This document shows positions 7,545-13,609 of a stretch of DNA of 13,609 bases, piece after piece (position 1 is the first letter of the stretch; each line of letters opens with the position of its first letter). The DNA comes from Spirochaetales bacterium. Lineage in GTDB: Bacteria; Spirochaetota; Spirochaetia; DSM-27196; SLAA01. The notes beneath the pieces are model-generated. The model saw nothing but the letters and a program-made list of their open reading frames with translations, made no database searches and was not told the DNA's origin. The stretch covers positions 1 through 13,609 of the forward strand of contig SLBH01000229.1 in NCBI GenBank assembly GCA_007126415.1. Reading direction: 5' to 3'. The position numbers and the translations under genes were made by a program.

Positions 7545-8468
7545 TCAGGGGCGTGTCATGCGCTTGAAGAGTTCGTAGCGTGAGCCTACACCGCACTTAC
7601 GGAAGATGTTTACTACGTGTGTGTCGACGGTGCGCACCGAGATGCACAGCTCATCGGCGATCCGGGCGTTGGTCCGGCCGTCGAAGACGCGCTCGAGTAT
7701 CTCGGCCTCGCGCTTGGTGAGGCCGTGTGCGGCGATGAACTGCTCGCTGGGTTTGAGCTGTGAATGCGCTGCGGCATCTTCTTGGAAGCTCCTAACCATA
7801 GCGACCGATAGTCTTCCGTTGGCGATCACGTACCCAACCACAAACACGAGCTCGGTGCGTGCGATCGGCAGCTCGGGAAACAGCACCCTGATGGTTAGCC
7901 AGTTCGCAAGGTGTACCACCGCGATAATCCCGGCCGCCGCGCCGAACGCGCGGTAGAAGATGCGCCACGGCGCTTCGCCGGCGCGGCGCGCGCGGTCGAA
8001 CGCGGCGAACGCAACCAAGATCGTGAGCGTCGTGATTGTAAGGTGTAATACCAGCTCGGAGCCGATCTTGAGCGAGACCGAGGGCCCAACCAGCTCGTGA
8101 TACGCAAGGTTAACCGCCCAGAGCGCCAAGGCTGTGCCCGCGGCGGCCGACATCGCGAGGCGTCGTCGACGGATTTTCGGCCGGTGCAGGAAGCGCGTAA
8201 GGAAGCGAATCTCGCTCACCAGCATGTACGACAGCACCGCGAACGAAACAACGCCCTGGGGAAACTCGCCCGGCCCGGTCCCGGCCGCCGCGCGAAACGC
8301 ACCGACCGCCGACAACCCCGCAAGCAGGAAGAACGCCACAAGAAGCACCAGCGCATACCCCGACCCTTCCGACGGCGCTATGCGCCGCAGGATCACGATC
8401 GCGATGATCAGCGCAAAGCCGGAGAACAGGGCCAATAGGTTCAAAACAAGCCAGAGATTGGGTAGCAC
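7545..8468 (-). CDS. Seven-TM membrane protein with C-terminal LuxR-type HTH
   Basis: The 307-residue protein has a membrane sensor half and a DNA-binding tail. Hydrophobic segments lie at about 5-28, 37-58, 72-90, 104-125, 138-157, 172-197 and 205-225, giving about seven TMs. After a short linker, residues 249-304 form a LuxR/GerE HTH: LTKREAEILERVFDGRTNARIADEL, then the recognition helix ISVRTVDTHVVNIFRKCGV. There is no receiver domain, so signals probably act on the membrane part directly. The start is GTG at 8468, with AGGAG at 8482-8478 nine nt before it. A sigma70-like promoter lies just upstream. It reads in the same direction as the efflux operon, 128 bp ahead, so control of the pump is the simplest hypothesis. 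The DNA-binding call is firm; the ligand and target are unknown. Confidence 0.88.
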   Translation of the reverse strand: MLPNLWLVLNLLALFSGFALIIAIVILRRIAPSEGSGYALVLLVAFFLLAGLSAVGAFRAAAGTGPGEFPQGVVSFAVLSYMLVSEIRFLTRFLHRPKIRRRRLAMSAAAGTALALWAVNLAYHELVGPSVSLKIGSELVLHLTITTLTILVAFAAFDRARRAGEAPWRIFYRAFGAAAGIIAVVHLANWLTIRVLFPELPIARTELVFVVGYVIANGRLSVAMVRSFQEDAAAHSQLKPSEQFIAAHGLTKREAEILERVFDGRTNARIADELCISVRTVDTHVVNIFRKCGVGSRYELFKRMTRP

Positions 8469-8494
8469 GCGCGTAAGCTCCTGAGTTATCCCGC

Positions 8495-8523
8495 AGTATA
8501 TCGGCCCGAAGCCTTCCTGTGAA
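8495..8523 (-). promoter_or_regulatory. Sigma70-like promoter of the membrane LuxR gene
   Basis: On the minus strand TTCACA (8523-8518) and TATACT (8500-8495) are separated by exactly 17 bp, with five of six matches to each consensus box. Predicted initiation near 8488 gives a leader of about 20 nt containing the AGGAG ribosome site and ending at GTG 8468. Confidence 0.65.
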
Positions 8524-8527
8524 TGGA

Positions 8528-8563
8528 GTGCCCCGTGGCGCGCCCCGTGGCGTGTCCCGCGGC
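8528..8563. repeat. Three 12-bp direct repeats in the divergent promoter region
   Basis: The units are GTGCCCCGTGGC (8528-8539), GCGCCCCGTGGC (8540-8551) and GTGTCCCGCGGC (8552-8563), with the core CCCG(T/C)GGC kept in all three. They begin five bases upstream of the predicted -35 box of the membrane LuxR promoter, about -40 to -75 from its start site. They also lie upstream of the divergent reductase gene. They could be activator sites or a simple slippage repeat. Confidence 0.6.
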
Positions 8564-8610
8564 GCAGTTCTCTCTGGTATTACGTGATCCGGGCGTGTAT
8601 GATAAGAGTA

Positions 8611-9567
8611 ATGCGACGACGAATCACCCGCAGAGGATTCTTGCGCCGTTCGGCGTTCGGTCTTGGTGCGGCTGTAGCGGCGAGTATCGGCGGGCCGCTT
8701 GGCCTTGCGGCCCGGACAGAGCGTGAGTTTGGCGAGCTTCCGCGTCGTACTCTCGGCGCCACCGGCGAGCAGATCGGGGTGCTGGGGCTCGGCGGCGCAA
8801 TCGCGGTCGCCGGCGACCGCGATCAGGCTGCTCGCATAGTGGAGCGCGCGCTCGATCTCGGGGTGAACTACATCGACACTGCTGCTCAGTACGGCCCGAG
8901 CGAGGAGAACATCGGAGCGGTCGTGAGAGACCGGCGCTCCGAGGCGTTTCTCGCGAGCAAGACTCACGAGCTCAGTTACGACGGCACGATGCGATTGTTT
9001 GAACGGTCGCTCGCGCGCCTACAGACCGATCATCTCGATCTCTATCAACTGCACGCGGTGCACACCGAAGAGAACCGCCGGGCGGTTCTGCGCCCGGACG
9101 GGGCGCTCGCGGCCGCGCAAAAGCTCAAGGAAGAAGGCGCGGTGCGCTACCTTGGGGTGACCGGGCACAAGAACGCACCGTTGTTTGCGCAGGTGCTCGA
9201 GGATCATCCTTTCGACTGTGTGTTACTTTCCATAAACGCCGGAGATCGGCACCACGACTCCATGATCGAGCACGTCTTGCCGGTTGCCGAGCAACTCGAG
9301 ATGGGGGTGATCGGGATGAAGATAGCCGCCTATGACGGCAGAATTTTCCGCGAGGGAGGTATAACCTCGATGGCGGAAGCTCTGGGGTATGTTTTGTCGT
9401 ATCCGGTCAGTGCCGCGATAGTGGGTGTCTCAAGCGTAGACGAGCTCGAGCAGAACGTGGCGCTCGCCTCCGAGTTACAGCCGTTCTCGGATTCCGAGTT
9501 GCGTGAGCTCGAGGAGCGTACCGCCTGGTACCAAGACGAGGTGAACTTCTTCAAGTATCGGTGGTAG
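8611..9567 (+). CDS. Tat-exported aldo/keto reductase
   Basis: The 318-residue NAD(P)H-dependent oxidoreductase reduces aldehydes or ketones in family terms; its own substrate is unknown. The N-terminus is a twin-arginine signal, with TRRGFLR at residues 6-12 followed by an Ala/Gly-rich core ending near GLAA. The mature part is a typical AKR barrel: LPRRTLGATGEQIGVLGLGG opens it, and the catalytic tetrad is visible as D89 and Y94 (NYIDTAAQYG), K117 (LASKTH) and H148 (LDLYQLH). The C-terminal cofactor region includes AAIVGVSSVDELEQNV. Start choice: ATG 8611 puts the RR motif near the N-terminus. ATG 8599 and GTG 8584 are in frame, and none of the three has a good ribosome site, so the start is uncertain by nine residues. 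The stop is 6 bp before the next gene's start, so the two are probably co-transcribed. Confidence 0.9.
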   Translation: MRRRITRRGFLRRSAFGLGAAVAASIGGPLGLAARTEREFGELPRRTLGATGEQIGVLGLGGAIAVAGDRDQAARIVERALDLGVNYIDTAAQYGPSEENIGAVVRDRRSEAFLASKTHELSYDGTMRLFERSLARLQTDHLDLYQLHAVHTEENRRAVLRPDGALAAAQKLKEEGAVRYLGVTGHKNAPLFAQVLEDHPFDCVLLSINAGDRHHDSMIEHVLPVAEQLEMGVIGMKIAAYDGRIFREGGITSMAEALGYVLSYPVSAAIVGVSSVDELEQNVALASELQPFSDSELRELEERTAWYQDEVNFFKYRW

Positions 9568-9573
9568 GAGCGT

Positions 9574-11076
9574 ATGTCGTCGGTTTCGGTGCTTCGATCG
9601 AAAGTCCGCGTTCCCGAACTCCCGGAGGTCTGCGTTGCTCGACCTGCGCTCGAAGGTCGTGCGCTCGCGTTTCCGCACGCCCCGCATCGAGTGCTGATCT
9701 ACCTCTCGGCCCCGCCGGGGTACGGCAAGACCACACTGCTCTCGAGGGTTGCCCGCAACTTTGGGGGCCGATGCGCATGGGTCTCGCTCGACGCACTCGA
9801 TAACGATCCGCACCGGCTTGCCGAGCACATAAACGTGGCTGTTCTCGGGGGTCTCCTCGATGCGCCCGCCGAGCGTGACTCGGCCCTCAGTGACAGCTAC
9901 AGCGACAGCGACGAGGCCGAAGCCGGTGAGCGAGGTAATGACGAGCGAGGTAGCGGCGAGGCCGGGGTGCGCGCGCTCCAGCGCGCGTTACACGCGATAG
10001 AGGAGCTCGGCGAGACGGTTCTGCTGGTGCTGGATGACGCGCACGTGTTGCACAGCGAAGCTCTGTTCGAGGTCCTGCGCGGGTTTCTGGCGTACTGTCC
10101 GGCGAACTGCAGGGTCGCGATCTCCACACGAGAGGATCTTCCGTTGCCGCTCTCGACGCACCGCGTGACCGAGCGCTTGCTCGAGTTGCGGGCCGAGGAC
10201 CTTCGTGCCGGCGACGATGAGGCGCAGGAGCTGCTTCGGCGGATGGGTCTGCGTATCGACGACGCTGTGCTCTCGGGTGTTCTCCGCAAAGCGGCCGGCT
10301 GGTGGAGTTGCCTCAAGCTGTTCGCGATCGCCTGGAAACAGCGCTCGGAAGGCGAGCGCGAAGGGTTTCTCGAGCGCTTTCGAGGAACCGACCGCTTCAT
10401 CGCTGAGTTCTTGCTCGAGAGTCTGGTCTCGGCACTGCCACAAGAGCTTCGCGATGCCGCCGCGGCGATGGCGATCCCGGACTTCTTCAACGAGACGCTC
10501 TTTGCGCGACTCACCGGCCGCGACGACTGTCGTCAGCTTCTTGGTCGGCTTCAGCGTATGAATCTCATCGGCCCTCGCCCCGAGGAGGGCGCTGCGCGCT
10601 ATCGCTTCCATCCCCTGCTGCGCGACTATCTCCGGCATCAGGTGCCTCGCCTAAAGCGTGCCGGGCTGCATCGAGTGACCGCGGACTGGCTCGCCGAGCA
10701 CGGCTTGCTTGAACGAGCCGAACGCCACCGGGCGACGGCTGAGCGGCTCGATAGCCGCCGGTCCACCGACGGCCCGGCCACCGACGGCCGGGCTGTCGGC
10801 CGCGGTGTTCAAGCGTCCGACCACGATGCGCCGGCGGCCACCGGGGCCACCGAGGTTCACGCGCCGGACGGTGAAGGCTCCGCGTTCAGTAGGCGCGAGC
10901 TCGAGCTGCTGCAGGCGCTTGCGCAGGGGCTGCGAAACGACGAGATCGCCGAACGGCTCTTCATCAGTACCGGGACCGTGAAGTGGCATCTCAACAACAT
11001 CTACGCCAAACTCGGCGCTAAAAGCCGCACCGACGCGGTCTACAAGGCCCGCAACGCGGGCGTGATTCGCTCGTAA
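9574..11076 (+). CDS. Short MalT/LAL-like ATPase transcription regulator (LuxR HTH)
   Basis: The 500-residue protein has a STAND-type NTPase and a LuxR HTH. Walker A is APPGYGKTT (about 46-54), the alanine-headed form seen in MalT relatives. Walker B is VLLVLDDAH with D154-D155, followed by RVAISTRED. A winged-helix-like part includes RFHPLLRDYLRHQ (about 345-357). The HTH lies at about 437-495 (FSRRELELLQALAQG, then ISTGTVKWHLNNIYAKLG). MalT-type proteins are usually about 900 residues with a long TPR ligand domain between NTPase and HTH; here that domain is absent and replaced by a low-complexity linker (about 390-435). A second low-complexity acidic insert (about 102-131) lies between Walker A and B. 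Both carry 15-bp tandem duplications. AGGAG at 9566-9570 overlaps the reductase stop and sits 3 nt before ATG, which suggests coupling. The regulator call is firm; its signal and targets are unknown. Confidence 0.88.
   Translation: MSSVSVLRSKVRVPELPEVCVARPALEGRALAFPHAPHRVLIYLSAPPGYGKTTLLSRVARNFGGRCAWVSLDALDNDPHRLAEHINVAVLGGLLDAPAERDSALSDSYSDSDEAEAGERGNDERGSGEAGVRALQRALHAIEELGETVLLVLDDAHVLHSEALFEVLRGFLAYCPANCRVAISTREDLPLPLSTHRVTERLLELRAEDLRAGDDEAQELLRRMGLRIDDAVLSGVLRKAAGWWSCLKLFAIAWKQRSEGEREGFLERFRGTDRFIAEFLLESLVSALPQELRDAAAAMAIPDFFNETLFARLTGRDDCRQLLGRLQRMNLIGPRPEEGAARYRFHPLLRDYLRHQVPRLKRAGLHRVTADWLAEHGLLERAERHRATAERLDSRRSTDGPATDGRAVGRGVQASDHDAPAATGATEVHAPDGEGSAFSRRELELLQALAQGLRNDEIAERLFISTGTVKWHLNNIYAKLGAKSRTDAVYKARNAGVIRS
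9928..9957. repeat. 15-bp tandem duplication in the NTPase insert
   Basis: GAGCGAGGTA occurs at 9928-9937 and 9943-9952, giving a 15-bp period. It encodes the related pieces GERGND and DERGSG inside an acidic, Ser/Gly-rich insert of the LAL-like regulator. Confidence 0.65.
10763..10792. repeat. 15-bp tandem duplication in the LAL linker
   Basis: CCACCGACGGCCCGG (10763-10777) is followed directly by CCACCGACGGCCGGG (10778-10792), one mismatch apart. It encodes STDGP-ATDGR in the linker that stands where MalT relatives carry their TPR domain. Further GGCCACCG copies follow near 10840-10860. Confidence 0.75.
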
Positions 11077-11087
11077 ACGCATTTTTC

Positions 11088-11121
11088 CGAGCCGTCTTCC
11101 GCCGTCTTCCGCCGCGGCTCG
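11088..11121. other. Hairpin with a repeated 10-mer in its loop, downstream of the LAL gene
   Basis: Arms CGAGCCG (11088-11094) and CGGCTCG (11115-11121) enclose a 20-nt loop. The direct repeat GCCGTCTTCC (11091-11100 and 11101-11110) spans the arm and the loop. The structure begins 12 bases after the stop of the LAL-like gene, so it may mark the 3' end, but no T-run follows it on the plus strand. Confidence 0.35.
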
Positions 11122-11154
11122 TGGTATCGAAACTCAATCAAATCCCAACCAAAA

Positions 11155-11172
11155 CCCTAACTTTCGTTAGGG
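11155..11172 (-). terminator. Hairpin resembling a minus-strand terminator
   Basis: CCCTAAC (11155-11161) and GTTAGGG (11166-11172) form a perfect 7-bp stem. Read on the minus strand the loop is GAAA (a GNRA-type tetraloop) and the stem is followed by TTTTGGTTGGG. On the plus strand the flank is CTCGTTCTG, a poor U-tract. The orientation therefore points against the flanking genes, all of which are on the plus strand here. Confidence 0.4.
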
Positions 11173-11212
11173 CTCGTTCTGCGCGCCTTGGGCTATCTTA
11201 GGCTCGGACGAC

Positions 11213-11217
11213 GGAGG
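11213..11217 (+). promoter_or_regulatory. Ribosome binding site deciding the small-protein start
   Basis: GGAGG lies 8 nt before ATG 11226. A GTG at 11217 overlaps the site and so is not the start. The remaining gap (11077-11225) holds the two hairpins above and a possible -10 element TATCTT at 11194-11199, with no convincing -35 partner. Confidence 0.7.
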
Positions 11218-11225
11218 TGCGCGGC

Positions 11226-11579
11226 ATGCGAAACACTGATGAACAAGAACAAGGTCCGGGCGAACCGATCGAGCCCGGTAAGCCGATCGAGCAGGGTGGT
11301 CGCTACGCGCTTGAGATCTCGAGCGTGATCACCGACCTCTGGGACGAGCGGCTCGAGGGTTGGGATATCGAGCGGCTGCCCGGCGACCACACGCGTGTAA
11401 GCGGGTATGTACGGGACCAAAGCGAGCTGTACGGGGTGCTGACGGCGCTCCGCAACATGGGGCTGACCCTCGTTCGTGTCGAGCCGGTCTCCGGTTTTGC
11501 GTCCGGCGGCGCATCGGGTGCCGACGCATCGATCACCGGCGCAGGTCATTCTGAAGAGGAAGAAGGAGTTACACTATGA
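11226..11579 (+). CDS. Small conserved protein with DQ..L.G.L motif, function unknown
   Basis: The 117-residue soluble protein has no signal peptide or TM. A disordered start carries an imperfect hexapeptide duplication EPIEPG-KPIEQG (18-bp period; CCGATCGAGC at 11265-11274 and 11283-11292). Residues 26-88 form the only folded-looking part: RYALEISSVITDLWDERLEGW, then TRVSGYVRDQSELYGVLTALRNMGLTLVRVEPV. From memory this follows the wording of a recurrent small family of unknown function found in varied bacteria (consensus roughly G-x-V-x-DQ-x-x-L-x-G-x-L, then GL-x-L-x-x-V). The tail is Gly/Ser/Glu-rich. The stop overlaps the next ATG as ATGA, so its translation is coupled to the repeat lipoprotein. 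The ATG is fixed by GGAGG 8 nt upstream. That it is a gene is likely; I cannot assign a function. Confidence 0.75.
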   Translation: MRNTDEQEQGPGEPIEPGKPIEQGGRYALEISSVITDLWDERLEGWDIERLPGDHTRVSGYVRDQSELYGVLTALRNMGLTLVRVEPVSGFASGGASGADASITGAGHSEEEEGVTL

Positions 11580-13609
11580 CGCGTTTAGGAGTATGGACCG
11601 TTCTGCTGCGAGCGGCGGTGGTGGGCGCGGTTGCGGTGACCGCGGCGTCTTGCGCTTCGTATCAAGGCGATATTCCGGTGGATCTCGAGCACCCGGAAGA
11701 GATCTATATCTCGCCTCGAAACCAGGACGGCATCCAGGATGAAGTGGTGCTGCCGCTCGATATCCCCGAGCTCAGCGACCTTAGAATCGCCGGCTACGAG
11801 GTGCAGGTTCTGGCCGAGGACGGCAGCGGCGTGTACTCGTACGGCGAGCAGAAGTATCGCGAGCGCGGGGCTTTCTCGCGACTCGGGCGCCCGGCAACCG
11901 TGAGCCCGCCCGATGATATTCGCTGGGACGGTAGAGACTACGACGGCGAATGGGTTGAGGACGGCAACTACACACTGCGCGTCTCGGCGTGGGATTACGA
12001 CGACAACCGCGGCACCTCGCCGGAGGTGCGCGTAATTGTAGACAACACGCCGCCGAGCGCGGTTGTGAGCGCGCCGTATACCGTGTTTGCGCCCACCGGC
12101 GACGGCAGCCGCGACACGCTCCGTCTCGAGCATCAAGAAGCCTCGAGCGAGGATCTGTGGTTGGGTCAGATTACAACCGTTGACGGAAGCGTCGTGAGAA
12201 GCTTCGAGTGGGAGGGTGAACCCGAGACGGTTGAGTGGGACGGTACCGACGATGAAGGCCTCCCGGCGGCCGACGGGACGTACCGCTACCTGCTGAGTTC
12301 AACCGATCGCGCCGGCAACAGCTTCTCCACCGCGCTCGATGAGATCGTGCTCGACCGGCGTAGCTTTCCGGTGCGGCTCACGGTCTCGCCGCTTGCGTTC
12401 TCGCCGAACGAGAACGGGGTGAACGACACGGTGCGCTTCGTGATTCGAGCCGAGGGCGTCGAGCAGATCACCGATATCTCGCTCGCGGTGAAGAACCATC
12501 GGGGCGTCGAGGTCCGCGTGTTCCCCGCAGAGCATCTGGAGGCCGGTGTGCTGCAGTTCGACGGTCGTGACGGAGCGGGTCGAACGCTCCCGGAAGGCTG
12601 GTATACCGGCGAACTGCGCGTGGTGTATCGCAACGGCTACAGCCCGGTGGTGAGCTCGCAGCGCTTCCAGCTCGACCTCACCCCCCCGCGCGCGCTGGTG
12701 CGCCCGTCATGGACGCTGTTTTCGCCCGACGGCGACGGGCGCCGAGATACCGTCACAATTACGCAGAGCTCGCGCGAGGAGCTCGAGTGGCACGGCGCGA
12801 TAACCGACGCCGACGGTGGCGTGGTGCGCCGGCACACCTGGGACGGACGGCTCGAGTCGTTTGAGTGGGACGGTACCGACGCCGCGGGCGAGCTTGTCGC
12901 CGACGGTGCCTACCGCTACACGCTCTCGGCAACCGACGAGGCGGGAAACTCGGCCTCGTTCGAGGTACCGCGGCTGGTGGTTGATACGCGCCCGACACCG
13001 ATACAGGTTACGCCACGGCGAACCTCGTTCAATCCGGCTGCCGAGGCCGAGTACAACGTGGTTGAGTTCGAGCTCGAGACCGAGGTGCGGGAGGGCATCG
13101 CACGCTGGGAGTTCGCGGTGCTCGATGAGCAAGGAACCGAGATAATGCGCCACGAACCGGCCGACCGGCGCCAGGTTTCCGAGGCCGTTGTGTGGGACGG
13201 GCAAACCGCGGTAGGAGAGCCCGCCGAGGAGGGTGAGTACTTCGGCCGTCTCGAGGTTGAGTACGAGAAAGGCAACCTCAGCGCCGAGGTCACCGAGTAT
13301 CCGGTGCGCCTCGACCGCACCCCTCCGGCGGTCAGCGTTACGATGAACCCGTTGCCGTTCCAACCGGTAGACGACGATCTGCGCACCACGCTCAGCATCG
13401 CGGTATCGGTGAGCGACCCAAGCGGAGTTCGCGAGTGGTCGGCCGAGATCCTCGACCCGATGGGAAACAGTTTTCGGCGAATACCGTCGCGCAGCTTCCG
13501 AAACGGCGTGTACCAATGGGACGGCACCTCCGACCGCGGCGAGTGGGTGCAGTCCGCGAGCGACTACACCTTGGTGATCGAGGCCGAGGACAACGTCGGT
13601 AACCGCGGA
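11576..13609 (+). CDS. Ig-like (FlgD/CHU_C-style) repeat lipoprotein, 3'-truncated
   Basis: The frame stays open for 678 codons to the window end. The start ATG overlaps the previous stop (ATGA), with AAGGAG at 11563-11568 seven nt ahead. A signal sequence ends in a loose lipobox, TAASC, with Cys26. The rest is about six repeats of about 105 residues (about 44-157, 158-261, 262-369, 370-471, 472-581, 582 onward). Each opens with an acidic loop such as FAPTGDGSRDTL, FSPNENGVNDTV or FSPDGDGRRDTV, and closes with WDGTD..G....DG.YRY.L..TD.AGN. The WDG..G..-DG-Y pattern is typical of FlgD-type Ig domains, and the DGDG..D loops look like calcium-binding loops. Repeats 2 and 4 are close, as are 3 and 5, giving a 210-residue super-repeat. 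An exposed or periplasmic structural or adhesive role is inferred from architecture alone. Confidence 0.88.
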   Translation, partial: MTRLGVWTVLLRAAVVGAVAVTAASCASYQGDIPVDLEHPEEIYISPRNQDGIQDEVVLPLDIPELSDLRIAGYEVQVLAEDGSGVYSYGEQKYRERGAFSRLGRPATVSPPDDIRWDGRDYDGEWVEDGNYTLRVSAWDYDDNRGTSPEVRVIVDNTPPSAVVSAPYTVFAPTGDGSRDTLRLEHQEASSEDLWLGQITTVDGSVVRSFEWEGEPETVEWDGTDDEGLPAADGTYRYLLSSTDRAGNSFSTALDEIVLDRRSFPVRLTVSPLAFSPNENGVNDTVRFVIRAEGVEQITDISLAVKNHRGVEVRVFPAEHLEAGVLQFDGRDGAGRTLPEGWYTGELRVVYRNGYSPVVSSQRFQLDLTPPRALVRPSWTLFSPDGDGRRDTVTITQSSREELEWHGAITDADGGVVRRHTWDGRLESFEWDGTDAAGELVADGAYRYTLSATDEAGNSASFEVPRLVVDTRPTPIQVTPRRTSFNPAAEAEYNVVEFELETEVREGIARWEFAVLDEQGTEIMRHEPADRRQVSEAVVWDGQTAVGEPAEEGEYFGRLEVEYEKGNLSAEVTEYPVRLDRTPPAVSVTMNPLPFQPVDDDLRTTLSIAVSVSDPSGVREWSAEILDPMGNSFRRIPSRSFRNGVYQWDGTSDRGEWVQSASDYTLVIEAEDNVGNRG
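12231..12880. repeat. 20-bp exact direct repeat marking a 630-bp super-repeat
   Basis: The same 20 bases occur at 12231-12250 and 12861-12880, covering the WDGTD codons of repeats 2 and 4. The offset is 630 bp, exactly 210 codons. This supports duplication of a two-domain unit rather than of single domains. Confidence 0.75.

Noticed and set aside
8528..8563. CRISPR-like reading of the 12-bp repeats
   Set aside because: The units are contiguous without spacers and too short for a CRISPR repeat.
8495..8610. A clear promoter for the reductase gene at TATGAT (8598-8603)
   Set aside because: There is no acceptable -35 box 16-18 bp upstream, and the element overlaps candidate start codons, so I could not support it.
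8110..8967. 285-codon minus-strand frame across the divergent promoter
   Set aside because: It overlaps both the membrane LuxR gene (another frame) and the reductase (antisense), crosses the promoter and direct repeats, and shows no domain.
12707..13516. Long minus-strand frame opposite the repeat lipoprotein
   Set aside because: The plus-strand frame is open throughout with clear repeats and lipoprotein signal, and the minus-strand product only mirrors that codon structure.

Overview
The window is GC-rich throughout and codes for envelope proteins of a diderm (outer-membrane) bacterium: a tripartite efflux pump with its own TolC-type channel, two lipoproteins and a Tat-exported enzyme. A GC-rich free-living spirochaete is my best guess. 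It rests on the loose lipobox and the FlgD-like repeat lipoprotein, and is an inference from protein style rather than from a marker gene. I see no rRNA, tRNA, CRISPR array, transposase or integrase.

Layout. (1) Bases 1-468, plus strand: the C-terminal end of a protein carrying a PTS EIIA (fructose/PtsN-type) domain with its active-site His. (2) Bases 469-578: a convergent gap with two GC hairpins. (3) Bases 579-7416, minus strand: a translationally coupled efflux operon. In transcription order it encodes a TolC-family outer-membrane factor with an extra N-terminal substrate-binding-like domain, a lipoprotein periplasmic adaptor with an unusual repeat-bearing cytoplasmic extension, and an RND permease. 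Both internal junctions are 4-bp ATGA overlaps. (4) Bases 7545-8468, minus strand: a seven-TM membrane protein ending in a LuxR-type HTH, just upstream of the pump and plausibly its regulator. (5) Bases 8469-8610: a divergent promoter region with a good sigma70-like promoter for the membrane LuxR gene and three 12-bp direct repeats just upstream of its -35 box. (6) Bases 8611-11076, plus strand: a Tat-exported aldo/keto reductase coupled to a short MalT/LAL-like ATPase-LuxR regulator. (7) Bases 11226-13609, plus strand: a small uncharacterised protein coupled by ATGA to a long lipoprotein built of about 105-residue Ig-like repeats, which runs off the window.

How they may work together. The minus-strand block reads as a sensor-regulator plus a complete inner membrane-periplasm-outer membrane export machine. 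The plus-strand block reads as a redox enzyme plus an ATPase-type regulator, followed by a surface or periplasmic repeat lipoprotein with a small partner. A recurring oddity is short in-frame tandem duplication (15- or 18-bp periods) in linkers or extensions of at least three proteins. The most unusual single items are the substrate-binding/TolC fusion, the AHRxx pentapeptide repeats upstream of the adaptor's lipobox, and the TPR-less LAL regulator.
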